Source: Allobosea sp.
Lineage (GTDB): Bacteria; Pseudomonadota; Alphaproteobacteria; Rhizobiales; Beijerinckiaceae
DNA: 64,000 nt
Assembly: GCF_030695125.1 (NCBI RefSeq)
Contig: NZ_JAUYTP010000018.1
Coordinates: 90,087-154,086 of the forward strand
Direction of reading: 5' to 3'
In this document: positions 26,605 through 39,910 of the stretch, piece after piece
How positions within the stretch are numbered: position 1 is the stretch's first letter
Layout: each line of letters begins with the position of its first letter
The notes under the pieces: model-generated
Seen by the model: only the letters and a program-made list of their open reading frames with translations
Databases searched by the model: none
What the model was told of the DNA's origin: nothing
Translations under genes and position numbers: made by a program

Positions 26605-27845
26605 CGCTGCCGCAGGCGCGCATCGCCGCCTTTCTGGCGCGGCCGCCGCTCGCGCGCCTGCTGGAGGCGCTGAACGGCGCGGGCGAGGAAACCCGGATCG
26701 TCGGCGGTGCGGTGCGCGACCTCCTGCTCGACATGGCCGTCGGCGATGTCGATCTGGCCACCACGGCGCTGCCGCAGGAGACGATCCGGCGCGGGCAGGC
26801 CGCCGGTTTCAAGGCGGTGCCGACGGGGATCGAGCACGGCACCGTGACGCTGGTTACTGAGGGCATCGGCTTCGAGGTCACCACCCTGCGCGAGGATGTC
26901 GAGACCGATGGCCGCCGGGCGGTGGTCCGCTTCGGCCGCGATTTCGTCGCGGACGCGCTGCGGCGGGATTTCACGGTCAATGCGCTGGCGCTCGACGGGA
27001 CCGGTACCGTGCACGATCATGCCGGCGGGCTCGCCGATCTGGCGGTGCGGCGCATCCGATTCATCGGCGATGCGGGCAGCCGCATCCGCGAGGATTACCT
27101 GCGGATCCTGCGCTTCTTCCGCTTCCATGCCCGCTATGGCGCAGGCGCGCCCGATCCTGAGGGCCTTGCCGCCTGCATCGCGGGCCGCGCCGGGCTGGCG
27201 GGCCTTTCGCGCGAGCGGGTCCGGGCCGAGGTGATGAAGCTTGTGGTCGCGCCGGGCGTGGTCGGCGTCATCGAGGCGATGGCGGGCGCCGGTCTGCTGA
27301 TGCCGGTGATCGGCGGCGTGCCGCAATTGTCGCGCTTCGCGGCGATGGCCGAGGGGGGCGATGGCAGTCTGGTCCATCCGGCGTTCCGGCTGGCGGCGCT
27401 CAGCGTGATGGTGCGGGAGGACGCGCTGCGGCTGCGCGAGACCCTGCGACTGTCCAACGACGAATTCGACCGGATCGAGCGGACCGCGCTGGCGCTGGAG
27501 GCGCTGTCGGGGCGGGCCTCGCCGGTGACCCTCGCGGCCTTGCGCCACCTTGCCCATCGCGTCGGTCAGGATGCGGTTGCCGCCGGGCTCGTGCTGCTGG
27601 GCGCGCGTGGCGATCCGCAGGCACAGGGAGAGACGCAGGCGACGATCGCTGTATTGGCGCGCACGCCGCGCTTCCTGCCCGGTGGGCGCGACGTGATCGC
27701 GCTGGGTGTGCCGGCCGGGCCTCTGGTCGGGCAGGTTCTGGAGGCGGCGCGGCGCGGCTGGATCGAGAGCGGCGCGCCGGCCGACGAGGCCGTGCAGATG
27801 GCTGCGGTGGCACGGGCGGTCGCCACGCTCGGGACCGCGCAATAG
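26601..27845 (+). CDS. cca: CCA tRNA nucleotidyltransferase
   Basis: A 414-residue class II nucleotidyltransferase that adds or repairs the 3' CCA of tRNAs. The head domain shows IVGGAVRDLLL near 33-43 and the catalytic GDVDLATTALP near 48-58; the Asp residues of DVD bind the metal. RRDFTVNALAL near 123-133 is the template/base-selecting region, and REDYLRILRFFRF near 157-169 follows. The C-terminal half is helical, as expected. No HD domain motif is seen, unlike the longer enterobacterial enzyme. The gene converges on hemF with only four bases between the stops. Confidence 0.93.
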   Translation: MTLPQARIAAFLARPPLARLLEALNGAGEETRIVGGAVRDLLLDMAVGDVDLATTALPQETIRRGQAAGFKAVPTGIEHGTVTLVTEGIGFEVTTLREDVETDGRRAVVRFGRDFVADALRRDFTVNALALDGTGTVHDHAGGLADLAVRRIRFIGDAGSRIREDYLRILRFFRFHARYGAGAPDPEGLAACIAGRAGLAGLSRERVRAEVMKLVVAPGVVGVIEAMAGAGLLMPVIGGVPQLSRFAAMAEGGDGSLVHPAFRLAALSVMVREDALRLRETLRLSNDEFDRIERTALALEALSGRASPVTLAALRHLAHRVGQDAVAAGLVLLGARGDPQAQGETQATIAVLARTPRFLPGGRDVIALGVPAGPLVGQVLEAARRGWIESGAPADEAVQMAAVARAVATLGTAQ

Positions 27846-27849
27846 TCGC

Positions 27850-28785
27850 TCAGGGCCACCTCACCGTCGGCGGCATCGAGGACAGGATCGAATCGACATT
27901 GCCGCCGGTGCGCAGGCCGAAGATCGTGCCGCGGTCATAGAGCAGGTTGAACTCGACATAGCGGCCGCGGCGGATCTGCTGCTCCTCGCGGTCGGCCGGG
28001 GTCCAGGCCTTAGCCATATTGGCGCGCAGAATCGGCGGATAGGCCTTCAGGAAGGCTTCGCCGACGGCTTGCGTGAAGGCGAGGTCGCCTTCGGGATCGC
28101 CGGACCAGACATAGTCGTAGAAAATGCCGCCGATGCCGCGCGGCTCGTTGCGGTGCTTCAGATGGAAATACTCGTCGCACCAGGTCTTGAAGCGGTCGTA
28201 GTCGGCGATCGGCGCATGCGCCTCGCAGGGCTCGCGCATCGCGGCGTGGAAGGCGATCGCATCGGGGTCGTCCTGGTTGCGGCGGGCGACGAGGACCGGG
28301 GTGAGGTCGGCGCCGCCGCCGAACCAGGGCTTCGTCGTGACGACGAAGCGCGTGTTCATATGGACAGTGGGCGCATGCGGATTCCAGGGATGGGCGATCA
28401 GCGAGATGCCGGTGGCGTGGAAGCGCGGGTCTTCCGCCGCGCCGGGGATCTGGCCGGCGAATTCGGGCTGGAAGGTGCCGAAGACGGTCGAGACATGGAC
28501 GCCGACCTTCTCGAAGACGCGGCCGCTCATCAGCGACATCACGCCGCCGCCGCCGGGCGCGCCGTCATGGTTGTTGCGCTGCCAGGGGGTTCGGACGAAA
28601 CGCCCGGGGGCCTGCGTCTCGGGCGGAAAGGGCCCTGTCGCCTCGGCTTCGATCGCCTCGAAGGAGGCGCAGATCTGGTCGCGGAGGGTTTCGAACCAGG
28701 CCTTTGCGCGAGGCTTCATCGCCTCGGCCAGTGTCATCGCGGCAGGGTCGGTCTGGGCCGCTCCGGCGGCCTTCTGGTCGGTCAT
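27850..28785 (-). CDS. hemF: oxygen-dependent coproporphyrinogen III oxidase
   Basis: A 311-residue HemF, which oxidatively decarboxylates coproporphyrinogen III to protoporphyrinogen IX in haem synthesis. Family landmarks are GGGGVMSLM near 83, [21 protein letters not shown] near 128-148, [10 protein letters not shown] near 155, and [17 protein letters not shown] near 283. Two ATGs are possible. The upstream GAGGAG lies six bases before ATG 28785 and abuts ATG 28791, so 28785 was chosen. It follows trmL on the same strand with 29 bases between, so the two are probably one operon. Confidence 0.93.
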   Translation of the reverse strand: MTDQKAAGAAQTDPAAMTLAEAMKPRAKAWFETLRDQICASFEAIEAEATGPFPPETQAPGRFVRTPWQRNNHDGAPGGGGVMSLMSGRVFEKVGVHVSTVFGTFQPEFAGQIPGAAEDPRFHATGISLIAHPWNPHAPTVHMNTRFVVTTKPWFGGGADLTPVLVARRNQDDPDAIAFHAAMREPCEAHAPIADYDRFKTWCDEYFHLKHRNEPRGIGGIFYDYVWSGDPEGDLAFTQAVGEAFLKAYPPILRANMAKAWTPADREEQQIRRGRYVEFNLLYDRGTIFGLRTGGNVDSILSSMPPTVRWP

Positions 28786-28814
28786 CCCCATCTCCTCAGG
28801 GCATCGGCAGACAA

Positions 28815-29333
28815 TCATCGGGCGCCGGGCGCTCCTGCCGGGGGCAGGGGGGCGGACGGCGTCCCGTCGGATGGCGTCGCAAATCCGCCGACCTGCCGCA
28901 AGGCTTCGCCCAGAACCAGGGCGGCCGCAATCGCGACGTTGAGCGAACGCAGGCCGCTTTGCATCGGGATATGCACCACGGCGTCGGCCGCGGCATAGAC
29001 CTCGGGCGCGGCGCCGGCGGATTCGCGGCCGACCATGACGATGTCGCCGGGCCGGAAGGCGAAGTCGAGATGGGCCACCGCGCCATCCGTCTCGGCCAGG
29101 ATCAGGCGGTGGCCGGCGTTCCGGCGCCAGGCCTCGAAGGTGGCGAAGGAAGCGTGGCGCGTCACGGCCGCGCGATCGAGATAATCCATGCCGGCGCGGC
29201 GGAAATGCCGGTCCGAGACATCGAAGGCGGCGGGCTCGACGATGTCGACCGCGATCCCGAGGCAGGCCGCCATGCGGATCAGGGTCCCGGCGTTCTGGGG
29301 GATGTCGGGTTGATAGAGGGCGAGACGCAGCAT
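28815..29333 (-). CDS. trmL: tRNA (cytidine(34)-2'-O)-methyltransferase
   Basis: A 172-residue SPOUT methyltransferase of the TrmL type, which 2'-O-methylates the wobble base of some leucine tRNAs. The N-terminal [20 protein letters not shown] contains the catalytic-region Asn and Arg; the C-terminal trefoil-knot SAM site is [14 protein letters not shown] near 99-112 with [18 protein letters not shown] near 122-139. A short Pro-rich tail extends the usual length by about 15 residues. Divergent from the ABC exporter, first gene of a trmL-hemF unit. Confidence 0.9.
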   Translation of the reverse strand: MLRLALYQPDIPQNAGTLIRMAACLGIAVDIVEPAAFDVSDRHFRRAGMDYLDRAAVTRHASFATFEAWRRNAGHRLILAETDGAVAHLDFAFRPGDIVMVGRESAGAAPEVYAAADAVVHIPMQSGLRSLNVAIAAALVLGEALRQVGGFATPSDGTPSAPLPPAGAPGAR

Positions 29334-29512
29334 GGTCTGCTGTCATGGGATGACGGTCGAAGATGCGTCAAGAAGGCAGGGCCGTCGCCGGGCATGCGTC
29401 GCGCAGGCTGGCGTTCGGCATGGCCACGCGCCATATCGATATGAAGGCCGGCCTGTCATCGCGCCAGCTTTGCCCCGATTTCGTCGCCATGCCGGTCCAG
29501 AGGAGGGCGGAC

Positions 29513-31378
<1,866 letters not shown>

Positions 31379-31405
31379 CGCCGAGAGCGCGTGTTTCTGC
31401 GGGTG

Positions 31406-33046
31406 TCAGGCTCCTCGGCGGAGGCTGGCACGGGGCGCCAGCCGGTCCGCAGGCTGATATCCCCGGACTGCTCCGTCCGACGTCGTCCGGAAGCTTCGTA
31501 CCAGTTGCGTCAGCGTCTCGATCTGCGTGGTCTGCGACGTCGCGGAGGCAGAGCTTTCCTCCGCCAGCGATGCGTTCTGCTGGGTCATCTCGTCGAGCTT
31601 GGCGACGGTCCGGCTCATCTCCTCAATGCCCCGCGATTGCTCGATCGACGCGGCGGCGACATCCGAGATCGTCGCGGCGACACCGGTGGACGCCAGAACG
31701 ATGTCCTGCAGGGCTTCGCCGGACGACCGCACCAGCCGCACGCCGTCGCCGACGTGGCTGTTCGAGGCCGCGATCAACGTCTCGATATCCTTGGCGGCCT
31801 CACCGGAGCGCTGGGCCAGCACCCGGACTTCGGCTGCGACGACCGCGAACCCCTTGCCGGCATCGCCCGCACGGGCGGCCTCGACGGCGGCATTGAGCGC
31901 CAGCAGGTTGGTCTGGAAGGCGATGTCGTCGATGACATTCGTGATGTCGGAGATCTTCTGGGCGGAGGCTTCGAGCGCCTCCATGGCGCGCACGGCTGAA
32001 CCGACGATCTGGCCGCCTTTTTCAGCGATCTCGGTGGCGTTGCGAGCCTGTGCGACCGCCTTCTGAGACGATTGCGTCGTCAGCTTGACGGACGCGGCGA
32101 GTTGCTCGGCGGTCGATGCGCTTTCCTGCAGCGAGGTCGCCTGCTGCTCCGTCCGATGCGCGAGGTCCAGCGAACCGCTGCTGATCTCCTCGCCCGCACC
32201 CCGAATTCTGGCAGCGACGTTGGTGATGCTGAGCATCGTGTCGTTCAGCCGTTCGGATGCGTGATTGAAGTCGGAGCGCAGCTTCTCGTAGTCGGCCGGG
32301 AATGTCGTTTCGATCCGGTGCGTCAGGTCGCCCCGGGCCAGGCTGTCCAATCCCTGTGCGAGGCCTGCGACAACCAGCATGCGCTCCCGCTCACCAACCT
32401 GCTGCAAGGCCATGCTGTCGGCCATGGCAGTCTGCTGTGCGTTGCGGGCCTTGTGCGTGAGTTCGCTGGCCTCCTCGGCCGCCTGTTGCGCCGTCGCGGC
32501 CTCTGCGAGGGCTGCATCGGCCCTGGCCAGCGAGCTCTCCGCGGCAGCCAGCGTGGCGCGAATCGTTTGTGCCGCCCAAGCCAGGGTCAGCGCCTCGGCG
32601 ACCAGGATGGCCGCGTGAATCATGACCCGATCCAGCGCCCCGTCGCCGGGAAACACGAGGCCGGGCATGACGAGCGACAGCAGCAGATGATGCACGGCGA
32701 CGACGCCGGCGGCAGCGGCGATGACCTTCCAGTCACAATAGACAATCAGCATTGCCAGCGCGGCAAAATAGGCCATGTGGAGATCGATCTGCCAGGGATT
32801 GCCGGCGAGCGCGGCAACCACCAGCGAAACGGCGACCATCAGCGATACGCCGAGCGCGAGCGGCGTGCCGCTATCGCCCCGGTCGAGCCAGGCGAGCACC
32901 GTGGCGCACAGGCTCAAGGCGACTGCGGCGACCCCGATGCCGACCGGCGAGGCCGCCGTCAGCAGGACGGCCGGCACCGCGGTCCAGATCGTTGCGACGA
33001 TCATGCCGTTGCCGAGTTTTCGAAAGTCAGAGATGGACAGCGTCAT
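31406..33046 (-). CDS. methyl-accepting chemotaxis protein with a multi-span membrane sensor
   Basis: A 546-residue chemoreceptor. It has no periplasmic ligand domain; residues 13-165 form about six hydrophobic segments holding His90, His119-His120 and His144. A coiled coil (168-220) follows, then a HAMP-like stretch and a complete signalling hairpin with [21 protein letters not shown] near 385-405. The start is fixed by the TAATG overlap with the upstream small membrane protein gene and by AAGGA ten bases before; a GTG seven codons upstream is less likely. The histidines in the membrane part suggest haem, metal or redox sensing; this is an inference. Confidence 0.88.
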   Translation of the reverse strand: MTLSISDFRKLGNGMIVATIWTAVPAVLLTAASPVGIGVAAVALSLCATVLAWLDRGDSGTPLALGVSLMVAVSLVVAALAGNPWQIDLHMAYFAALAMLIVYCDWKVIAAAAGVVAVHHLLLSLVMPGLVFPGDGALDRVMIHAAILVAEALTLAWAAQTIRATLAAAESSLARADAALAEAATAQQAAEEASELTHKARNAQQTAMADSMALQQVGERERMLVVAGLAQGLDSLARGDLTHRIETTFPADYEKLRSDFNHASERLNDTMLSITNVAARIRGAGEEISSGSLDLAHRTEQQATSLQESASTAEQLAASVKLTTQSSQKAVAQARNATEIAEKGGQIVGSAVRAMEALEASAQKISDITNVIDDIAFQTNLLALNAAVEAARAGDAGKGFAVVAAEVRVLAQRSGEAAKDIETLIAASNSHVGDGVRLVRSSGEALQDIVLASTGVAATISDVAAASIEQSRGIEEMSRTVAKLDEMTQQNASLAEESSASATSQTTQIETLTQLVRSFRTTSDGAVRGYQPADRLAPRASLRRGA

Positions 33047-33351
33047 TAGCGTTCGATCCTTGCGCACAGGGGGGCGCCGCTTGGGTCAAGGGAGAAAAGC
33101 GCGCCCTGTTCGCTGAGACGCTGGGCGGCTTCGCCCTCCTCGACGCGGACGATGATGACGAAAGGCAGCGTTCCGCTGCCCACGATGGAGCCGGCGCGCG
33201 ACGCCGCCGAGACGATCTCGGTGTTGCTCCACCATGGCGGAAAGACGCCGGCCGCGATCGACGCGCTCAGCGGGCGGGCCGCCATGATCGGGACGAGCAT
33301 CGTCGAAACCGCCCCGATCGCCACCGCGGGCAGCCAAGTCAAAACACTCAT
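33046..33351 (-). CDS. small membrane protein coupled to a chemoreceptor
   Basis: A 101-residue protein with one N-terminal hydrophobic segment (about 5-24) and a mostly extracytoplasmic or cytoplasmic tail containing FPPWWSN near 36-42, an alternating hydrophobic core [13 protein letters not shown] near 64-76 and a C-terminal DPSGAPLC. I do not recognise it. Its TAA shares a base with the chemoreceptor ATG (TAATG), so the two are probably made together. ATG 33351 was chosen; a GTG at 33396 would add 15 residues. Neither has a clear ribosome site. Confidence 0.65.
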   Translation of the reverse strand: MSVLTWLPAVAIGAVSTMLVPIMAARPLSASIAAGVFPPWWSNTEIVSAASRAGSIVGSGTLPFVIIVRVEEGEAAQRLSEQGALFSLDPSGAPLCARIER

Positions 33352-33731
33352 GATGGGGGCTGGGCCTGTTGCTAAGATTTGAAGCAGCGTGGTCACGCAG
33401 CGTTAATTTTCCCTTACGGAAGCCGCTTGCCTTGACGCTCGGTGGAGCGTGGATTGTCAGGGTGGCTTGACGGGGTCTCAGGGTACGCAAAACCGGGAAA
33501 GGTACCGGACCGGAGTGCTTCAACCCTCGCCTGCCGCGACGCGCGGCGCGGGCGCTTTCCCCGTTCAGCTTGTCCCGGGCACAACAGTAGACTTCGTCCA
33601 AACTGCATGCCAAAGAGCGCGACAGTGACGCGCCGCCGCATTGCGGCCGTGATCACACGCCCGTACATACGGCGCAGGCCTGTAATTTCGAGTCGTTCAA
33701 AGGCTCGATCGACGTTGTAGAGGATTGGATC
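33352..33731 (+). promoter_or_regulatory. petABC leader region, no gene seen
   Basis: A 380-base stretch between the divergent small membrane protein gene and petA. It contains short chance frames only. TTGACG occurs twice (near 33432 and 33467) and could be a -35 element, but no convincing -10 stands at the right distance. The last 30 bases hold AGAGGAT, the ribosome site for the GTG start of petA. The region is long enough for an activator site; none can be named. Confidence 0.4.
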
Positions 33732-34283
33732 GTGGCGAACGCGACCGATACGAAGCCCACCGAACCTAACCGCCGCGACTTCCTGATGCTGGCGACCGGC
33801 GCCGTCGGCGTGGTCGGACTGGGCGCAGTCGTCGTGCCGCTGGTCAGCCAGCTCGCGCCCGACGCGCAGACGGTCGCCGCAGGCGCGCCGATCGATCTCG
33901 ACCTCGCCCCCGTGGCGGAAGGCCAGGCGATCAAGCTGTTCTGGCGCGGCAAGCTGATCTTCGTGCGTCATCGCACGCAAAAGGAGATCGACGAGGCGCG
34001 TGCGGTCAACGTCGCCTCGCTGCCCGATCCGCAGCCGGACCAGGCCCGCGTCAAGGCCGGCCATGAGCAGTTCCTGGTGGTCTACGGCAACTGCACCCAT
34101 CTGGGCTGCGTGCCACTAGGCAACTCTCCCGGCGATCCGAAGGGCGACTACGATGGCTGGTTCTGCCCCTGCCACGGCTCGCACTACGACTCGTCCGGCC
34201 GCATCCGCAAGGGCCCGGCGCCGACCAACCTGCCGGTGCCGCCCTACACGTTCAGCGCCGACACCAAGATCCGGATCGGCTGA
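33732..34283 (+). CDS. petA: ubiquinol-cytochrome c reductase iron-sulfur (Rieske) subunit
   Basis: A 183-residue Rieske protein of the cytochrome bc1 complex. An N-terminal twin-arginine signal ([11 protein letters not shown] at 13-23) leads into the single membrane anchor. The [2Fe-2S] site has both cluster motifs, CTHLGC near 120-125 and CPCHGSHYD near 144-152. GTG 33732 is the start, with AGGA seven bases upstream. First gene of petABC, which passes electrons from ubiquinol to cytochrome c in the inner membrane. Confidence 0.95.
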   Translation: MANATDTKPTEPNRRDFLMLATGAVGVVGLGAVVVPLVSQLAPDAQTVAAGAPIDLDLAPVAEGQAIKLFWRGKLIFVRHRTQKEIDEARAVNVASLPDPQPDQARVKAGHEQFLVVYGNCTHLGCVPLGNSPGDPKGDYDGWFCPCHGSHYDSSGRIRKGPAPTNLPVPPYTFSADTKIRIG

Positions 34284-34354
34284 GCGGTGCCTTTTCCCCG
34301 TTCCAGCCTGGTCTTCCGTTCCAGCCTTGCAGAGACAGCCCTGAGGCATTCCGC

Positions 34355-35638
34355 ATGAGTGGTCACAGCACCTACGTTCCCAAGTCCGGCTTCGAGCGCT
34401 GGCTCGATGCGCGCCTGCCGATCGTGCGCCTCGCGCATGATGCCGGCGTGTCCTATCCGGTTCCGCGCAACCTGAACTACTTCTGGACCTTCGGCGGGAT
34501 CCTGATGCTGATGCTGGTGTCGCAGATCGTGACCGGCATCATCCTGGCGATGCACTACACGCCGCATTCGACGATGGCGTTCAAGTCCGTCGAGCACATC
34601 ATGCGCGACGTGAACTATGGCTGGCTGCTGCGCTACCTGCACTCCAACGGCGCCTCGATGTTCTTCGTCGCCGTCTACATCCACATGTTCCGCGGGCTGT
34701 ATTACGGCTCCTACAAGGCCCCGCGCGAGGTGCTCTGGATCCTGGGCGTCGTGATCCTTCTGCTGATGATGGCGACCGCCTTCATGGGCTACGTCCTGCC
34801 CTGGGGTCAGATGTCCTTCTGGGGCGCGACCGTCATCACCAACCTGTTCTCGGCCCTGCCGATCGTCGGCGAGACGATCGTGACCTTCCTGTGGGGCGGC
34901 TTCTCGGTCGACAATCCGACGCTGAACCGGTTCTTCTCGCTGCACTACCTGCTGCCGTTCATGATCTTCGGCGTGGTGATCCTGCATGTCTGGGCGCTGC
35001 ACCATGTCGGGCAGAACAACCCGACCGGCGTCGAGGTCAAGAACGTCGCCAAGGATACGGTCCCGTTCACGCCCTATGCGACGGTCAAGGACCTGTTCGC
35101 GATGGTGTGCTTCATCGGCCTGTTCAGCTACTTCGTGTTCTACCTGCCCAACTTCCTGGGTCATGCCGACAACTACATCCCGGCCAACCCGGCCGTGACG
35201 CCGGCTCATATCGTGCCGGAATGGTACTTCCTGCCCTTCTACGCGATCCTGCGCGCCATTCCCGACAAGCTCGGCGGCGTCATCGCGATGGGCGGTGCCA
35301 TCGTGGTGCTGGCCTTCCTGCCATGGATCGACAGCTCCAAGGTCCGCTCGATGAGCTATCGCCCGATCGCGCGCCAGCTGTTCTGGGCCTTCGTGGTGGT
35401 CTGCATCGCGCTGGGCTGGCTCGGCGCCATGCCGGCGGAGGGCGGTTACGTCATCGCCTCGCAGATCTTCACGGCGCTGTATTTCGGCTACTTCGTCGCG
35501 CTGTTCGTGGTGGGGCTGTTCGAGCGGCCGAAGGCTCTGCCGACCTCGATCGCCGATTCCATTTTCGCTTCGATCCAGGGTGGGTCGGGCGCGCGAATGG
35601 CCGTCGCCACCGCTGCCGAACCCAACGCCAAGGGCTGA
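34355..35638 (+). CDS. petB: cytochrome b of the bc1 complex
   Basis: A 427-residue cytochrome b with eight membrane spans. Haem-ligand histidines are in [16 protein letters not shown] (helix B) and [20 protein letters not shown] (helix D). The Qo-site motif is PEWYF near residue 287. Cytochrome b and c1 are separate genes here, unlike the fused gene of Bradyrhizobium. It lies 71 bases downstream of petA and nine bases upstream of petC, in one operon. Confidence 0.95.
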   Translation: MSGHSTYVPKSGFERWLDARLPIVRLAHDAGVSYPVPRNLNYFWTFGGILMLMLVSQIVTGIILAMHYTPHSTMAFKSVEHIMRDVNYGWLLRYLHSNGASMFFVAVYIHMFRGLYYGSYKAPREVLWILGVVILLLMMATAFMGYVLPWGQMSFWGATVITNLFSALPIVGETIVTFLWGGFSVDNPTLNRFFSLHYLLPFMIFGVVILHVWALHHVGQNNPTGVEVKNVAKDTVPFTPYATVKDLFAMVCFIGLFSYFVFYLPNFLGHADNYIPANPAVTPAHIVPEWYFLPFYAILRAIPDKLGGVIAMGGAIVVLAFLPWIDSSKVRSMSYRPIARQLFWAFVVVCIALGWLGAMPAEGGYVIASQIFTALYFGYFVALFVVGLFERPKALPTSIADSIFASIQGGSGARMAVATAAEPNAKG

Positions 35639-35646
35639 GACGAATC

Positions 35647-36516
35647 ATGAGCAAGATTTCGGTCCGCTCGGCCGCCTTCGGCCTCCTGCTTGCCGCGCTT
35701 CCGCTGACCGCCCAGGCGGCCGGCGAACGCGTCGAGCCCCCGGCCCTCAGCTGGTCGTTCTCGGGGCCGTTCGGCACCTTCGACAGGGCCCAGCTCCAGC
35801 GCGGCTACAAGGTCTTCAAAGAGGTTTGTGCCAACTGCCACGCGGCGTCGCTGCTGCGCTTCCGCAACCTCTCGCAGCCCGGCGGGCCGGAGTTCTCGGC
35901 CGGTCAGATCACCGCGCTGGCGGCGACGTTCCAGGTGCAGGACGGCCCCAACGACGCGGGCGAGATGTTCGAGCGTCCCGGTCGCCCGGCCGATCCGTTC
36001 CCCTCGCCCTTCCCCAACGAGCAGGCGGCGCGCGCCGCCAATGGCGGGGCCTACCCGCTCGATCTCTCCGTGATCACCAAGGCGCGCACCTATGAGCGCG
36101 GCTTCCCGCGCTTCGTCTTCGACATGTTCACCCAGTATCAGGAGCAGGGGCCCGACTACGTCGCCGCGCTGCTGACGGGGTACAAGGACCCGCCGCCCGA
36201 GGGCGTCACCCTGCTGCCGGGCCAGTATTACAACACCTATATGCCCGGCCACCTGATCGCGATGCCCAACGTCCTGAACGACGGCCAGGTCGAATATCCC
36301 AAGGGCCCCGATGGCCAGCCCCAGGTCCCCGAAACCGCCAAGCAGTATGCCAAGGACGTGACGTCCTTTCTGATGTGGGCGGCCGAGCCGCATCTCGAGG
36401 CGCGCAAGCGTATCGGCCTGCAGGTCATGCTGTTCCTGCTGCTCTTCGGCGGGCTGCTCTACTACACGAAGAAGAAGGTCTGGTCGCGGATGCCCGACGG
36501 CACGCCGGCGCACTGA
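35647..36516 (+). CDS. petC: cytochrome c1
   Basis: A 289-residue cytochrome c1 with an N-terminal signal peptide (first 24 residues, ending AQA-A), a single c-type haem site CANCHAA near 61-67, the sixth ligand Met probably in the MPNVLNDG region near 203, and a C-terminal membrane anchor (QVMLFLLLFGGLLYYTKKK near 260-278). It faces the periplasm and hands electrons to soluble cytochrome c. Last gene of petABC; a strong terminator follows 17 bases after the stop. Confidence 0.95.
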   Translation: MSKISVRSAAFGLLLAALPLTAQAAGERVEPPALSWSFSGPFGTFDRAQLQRGYKVFKEVCANCHAASLLRFRNLSQPGGPEFSAGQITALAATFQVQDGPNDAGEMFERPGRPADPFPSPFPNEQAARAANGGAYPLDLSVITKARTYERGFPRFVFDMFTQYQEQGPDYVAALLTGYKDPPPEGVTLLPGQYYNTYMPGHLIAMPNVLNDGQVEYPKGPDGQPQVPETAKQYAKDVTSFLMWAAEPHLEARKRIGLQVMLFLLLFGGLLYYTKKKVWSRMPDGTPAH

Positions 36517-36533
36517 CAACGACGGATAGAGAG

Positions 36534-36558
36534 AAGGCCCCGGTGACGGGGCCTTTTT
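36534..36558 (+). terminator. rho-independent terminator of petABC
   Basis: The inverted repeat AAGGCCCC-GGTGAC-GGGGCCTT forms an eight-base-pair stem with a six-base loop, followed by a run of T. It lies 17 bases downstream of the petC stop and about 100 bases before mtnP. Confidence 0.88.
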
Positions 36559-36657
36559 CGTTGGCGGCTTGCGCTGTCATTGTAGGGATGGGGCGGGTGT
36601 GCGAAGGGGCCCAGAGCCAAGCCTCCCTGGCCCGGCCCTGCAACGAAGGACAACAGC

Positions 36658-37536
36658 ATGAGCGAAGCCGTTCTCGGGATCATCGGCGGATCGGGCATCT
36701 ATGACCTGCCGGGGCTGACGGATCTGCGCGAGGAAGCTGTGGCGAGCCCCTGGGGCGAGCCTTCGGACGTGCTGCGAATGGGGCGCATCGGGCAGACCCG
36801 GATCGTCTTCCTGCCGCGTCATGGTCGTGGCCACGCGATCCCGCCTTCGGAGATCAATTACCGCGCCAATATCGACGTGATGAAACGCGCCGGCGTGACC
36901 GATCTGGTGTCGCTGTCGGCCTGCGGCTCCTACAAGGCGGAGCACTATCCCGGGCTGTTCGTGCTGGTCGACCAGTTCGTCGACCGCACCAGCGGGCGCC
37001 CAAGCTCCTTCTTCGGCCGTGGCTGCGTCGCGCATGTCTCGCTCGCCCATCCGGTCGGGCCGGCGCTGCAGAGCCGAATCGCCGATGCGGCGACGGCCGA
37101 GGGGCTCGCCTTCGTGCGCGGCGGGACGCTGGTGACGATGGAAGGGCCGCAGTTCTCGACCTATGCAGAATCGATGACCTACAAGACCCTCGGCTACGAC
37201 CTGATCGGCATGACGGCGATGCCCGAGGCCAAGCTCGCGCGCGAGGCCGAGATCACCTATGCGACCGTCGCGATGGTGACGGATTTCGACTGCTGGCATG
37301 AGGACCATGGGCCCGTCGACGTCGCCGCCGTGGTCAAGGTGCTGCATGAGAACGCCGACAAGGCCAAGCGGCTGGTCGCCCGGCTCGCGGCCGATTTTCC
37401 GGCGCAGCGCATCCCCTGTCCGGTGGGCTCCCACAACGCGCTGGACAGTGCCATCATCACCGCCCCCGACGTTCGCGATCCCGCTCTGCTGGCCAAGCTC
37501 GATGCGGTGGCCGGGCGTGTGCTGAAAGTGGCCTGA
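36658..37536 (+). CDS. mtnP: S-methyl-5'-thioadenosine phosphorylase
   Basis: A 292-residue purine-nucleoside phosphorylase family enzyme splitting 5'-methylthioadenosine into adenine and methylthioribose 1-phosphate. Landmarks are [13 protein letters not shown] near 10-22, the phosphate-binding [19 protein letters not shown] near 57-75, [10 protein letters not shown] near 103 and TMEGPQFST near 160. Start has GAAGGA seven bases upstream. First gene of mtnP-apt-mtnA-aldolase, five bases before apt, so the adenine released is taken directly by Apt. Confidence 0.95.
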   Translation: MSEAVLGIIGGSGIYDLPGLTDLREEAVASPWGEPSDVLRMGRIGQTRIVFLPRHGRGHAIPPSEINYRANIDVMKRAGVTDLVSLSACGSYKAEHYPGLFVLVDQFVDRTSGRPSSFFGRGCVAHVSLAHPVGPALQSRIADAATAEGLAFVRGGTLVTMEGPQFSTYAESMTYKTLGYDLIGMTAMPEAKLAREAEITYATVAMVTDFDCWHEDHGPVDVAAVVKVLHENADKAKRLVARLAADFPAQRIPCPVGSHNALDSAIITAPDVRDPALLAKLDAVAGRVLKVA

Positions 37537-37541
37537 CGACG

Positions 37542-38069
37542 ATGAACCTTGCCGACAGCATTCGCTCGATCCCGGATTATCCCAAGCCCGGCATCGTCTT
37601 CCGCGACATCACCACGCTTCTGGGCGATGCGCGCGCCTTCCGGCGGGCGGTGGACGAGCTGGTGCAGCCCTTTGCGGGGCTGAAGATCGCCAAGATCGCC
37701 GGCATCGAGGCCCGCGGCTTCATCCTGGGCGGGGCCGTCGCGCACCAGCTTTCGGCCGGCTTCGTCCCGGTGCGCAAGAAGGGCAAGCTGCCGCACGAGA
37801 CGGTCAGCGTCACCTATGAGCTGGAATACGGCACCGACGAGATCGAGGTCCATAAGGATGCGGTCTCGCCCGGCGAGCGCGTGCTGCTGGTCGACGATCT
37901 GATCGCGACGGGCGGCACGGCCGAAGGCGCCGTGAACCTGCTCTCGCGCCTGGGGGCCGAGGTGGTCGCGGCCTGCTTCATCGTCGATCTGCCCGATCTC
38001 GGCGGCGCCGACAGGGTCCGGCGGCTGGGCGTGCCGGTGCGCACATTGGTCTCCTTCGGCGGGCACTGA
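37542..38069 (+). CDS. apt: adenine phosphoribosyltransferase
   Basis: A 175-residue type I phosphoribosyltransferase that turns adenine and PRPP into AMP. The PRPP-binding motif [16 protein letters not shown] lies near 118-133, and the N-terminal [20 protein letters not shown] is typical of Apt. It sits between mtnP and mtnA, so it salvages the adenine made by MtnP. Five bases separate it from mtnP and eleven from mtnA. Confidence 0.95.
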   Translation: MNLADSIRSIPDYPKPGIVFRDITTLLGDARAFRRAVDELVQPFAGLKIAKIAGIEARGFILGGAVAHQLSAGFVPVRKKGKLPHETVSVTYELEYGTDEIEVHKDAVSPGERVLLVDDLIATGGTAEGAVNLLSRLGAEVVAACFIVDLPDLGGADRVRRLGVPVRTLVSFGGH

Positions 38070-38080
38070 AGGCGGCTTCG

Positions 38081-39190
<1,110 letters not shown>

Positions 39191-39203
39191 GCAGGATGAG
39201 ACC

Positions 39204-39848
39204 ATGACCAGACACGAATTCGGCGCAGAGATCGTCGCCGTTGCCCAGGCCATCGACAGAGCGGGTTTCTGCCCGTCGAAATCGGGCAATGTCTCGGCGC
39301 GGACGGATGCCGGCTTCCTGATCACGCCCTCGGGCCTGCCCTATGCGCAGACGACACCCGATGATCTGATCGAGCTCTCGCTCGACGGCGCGGTGCTATC
39401 GGGCGGGCGCAAGCCGTCCTCGGAATGGCCGTTCCATGCCGCGATCTATCAGGCCAGAAGCGAGGCGCAGGCGATCGTCCACACGCATTCGCCGCGGGCC
39501 ACCGCGCTCGCCTCGACGCGGCGTGGCATCCCCGCCTTCCACTACATGATCGCGCTCTGCGGCGGGGCCGATGTGCGCTGCGCGGAGTATGCGACCTTCG
39601 GCACGCCGGAACTGGCGGAGAACGCGGTGCGGGCGCTGGAGGGGCGCAAGGCGGTGCTGCTCGCCAATCACGGTGTCATCGCGCTCGGCGCCTCGCTCGC
39701 CGGGGCGCACCAGATCGTGGCGGAGGTCGAGAACCTGGCAGGCCAGTATCTCGACATCCTCGCTGCGGGTCTGGAGCCGGTCATCCTCGACGAGGCGGAA
39801 ATGGTGCGGGTGAGCGCGAAGTTCGCGGGATACGGCAAGGTCGGCTGA
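39204..39848 (+). CDS. class II aldolase, fuculose-phosphate-aldolase-like, probable methylthioribulose-1-phosphate aldolase
   Basis: A 214-residue zinc class II aldolase. It resembles E. coli L-fuculose-phosphate aldolase across its length: the catalytic Glu in KPSSEWPFH near 73, zinc ligands in VHTHS near 92-95, and the zinc His in LANHGVIAL near 155. The related MtnB dehydratase shares the fold, but the SSEW motif points to aldolase chemistry. Placed after mtnP, apt and mtnA, it is the likely last enzyme of a methylthioadenosine shunt giving DHAP and 2-methylthioacetaldehyde, like Ald2 of Rhodospirillum rubrum. That role is inferred. Confidence 0.84.
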   Translation: MTRHEFGAEIVAVAQAIDRAGFCPSKSGNVSARTDAGFLITPSGLPYAQTTPDDLIELSLDGAVLSGGRKPSSEWPFHAAIYQARSEAQAIVHTHSPRATALASTRRGIPAFHYMIALCGGADVRCAEYATFGTPELAENAVRALEGRKAVLLANHGVIALGASLAGAHQIVAEVENLAGQYLDILAAGLEPVILDEAEMVRVSAKFAGYGKVG

Positions 39849-39910
39849 GGCCAGGGCCTTGGTGCTGGGGTATCTTACGGCTTGTTAATGCCCATGCGGC
39901 ATGAAAGCCT

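Noticed and set aside
39204..39848. Assignment as MtnB (methylthioribulose-1-phosphate dehydratase)
   Set aside because: The KPSSEWPFH segment and the rest of the sequence follow fuculose-phosphate aldolase, and mtnC/mtnD are missing, so an aldolase was preferred.
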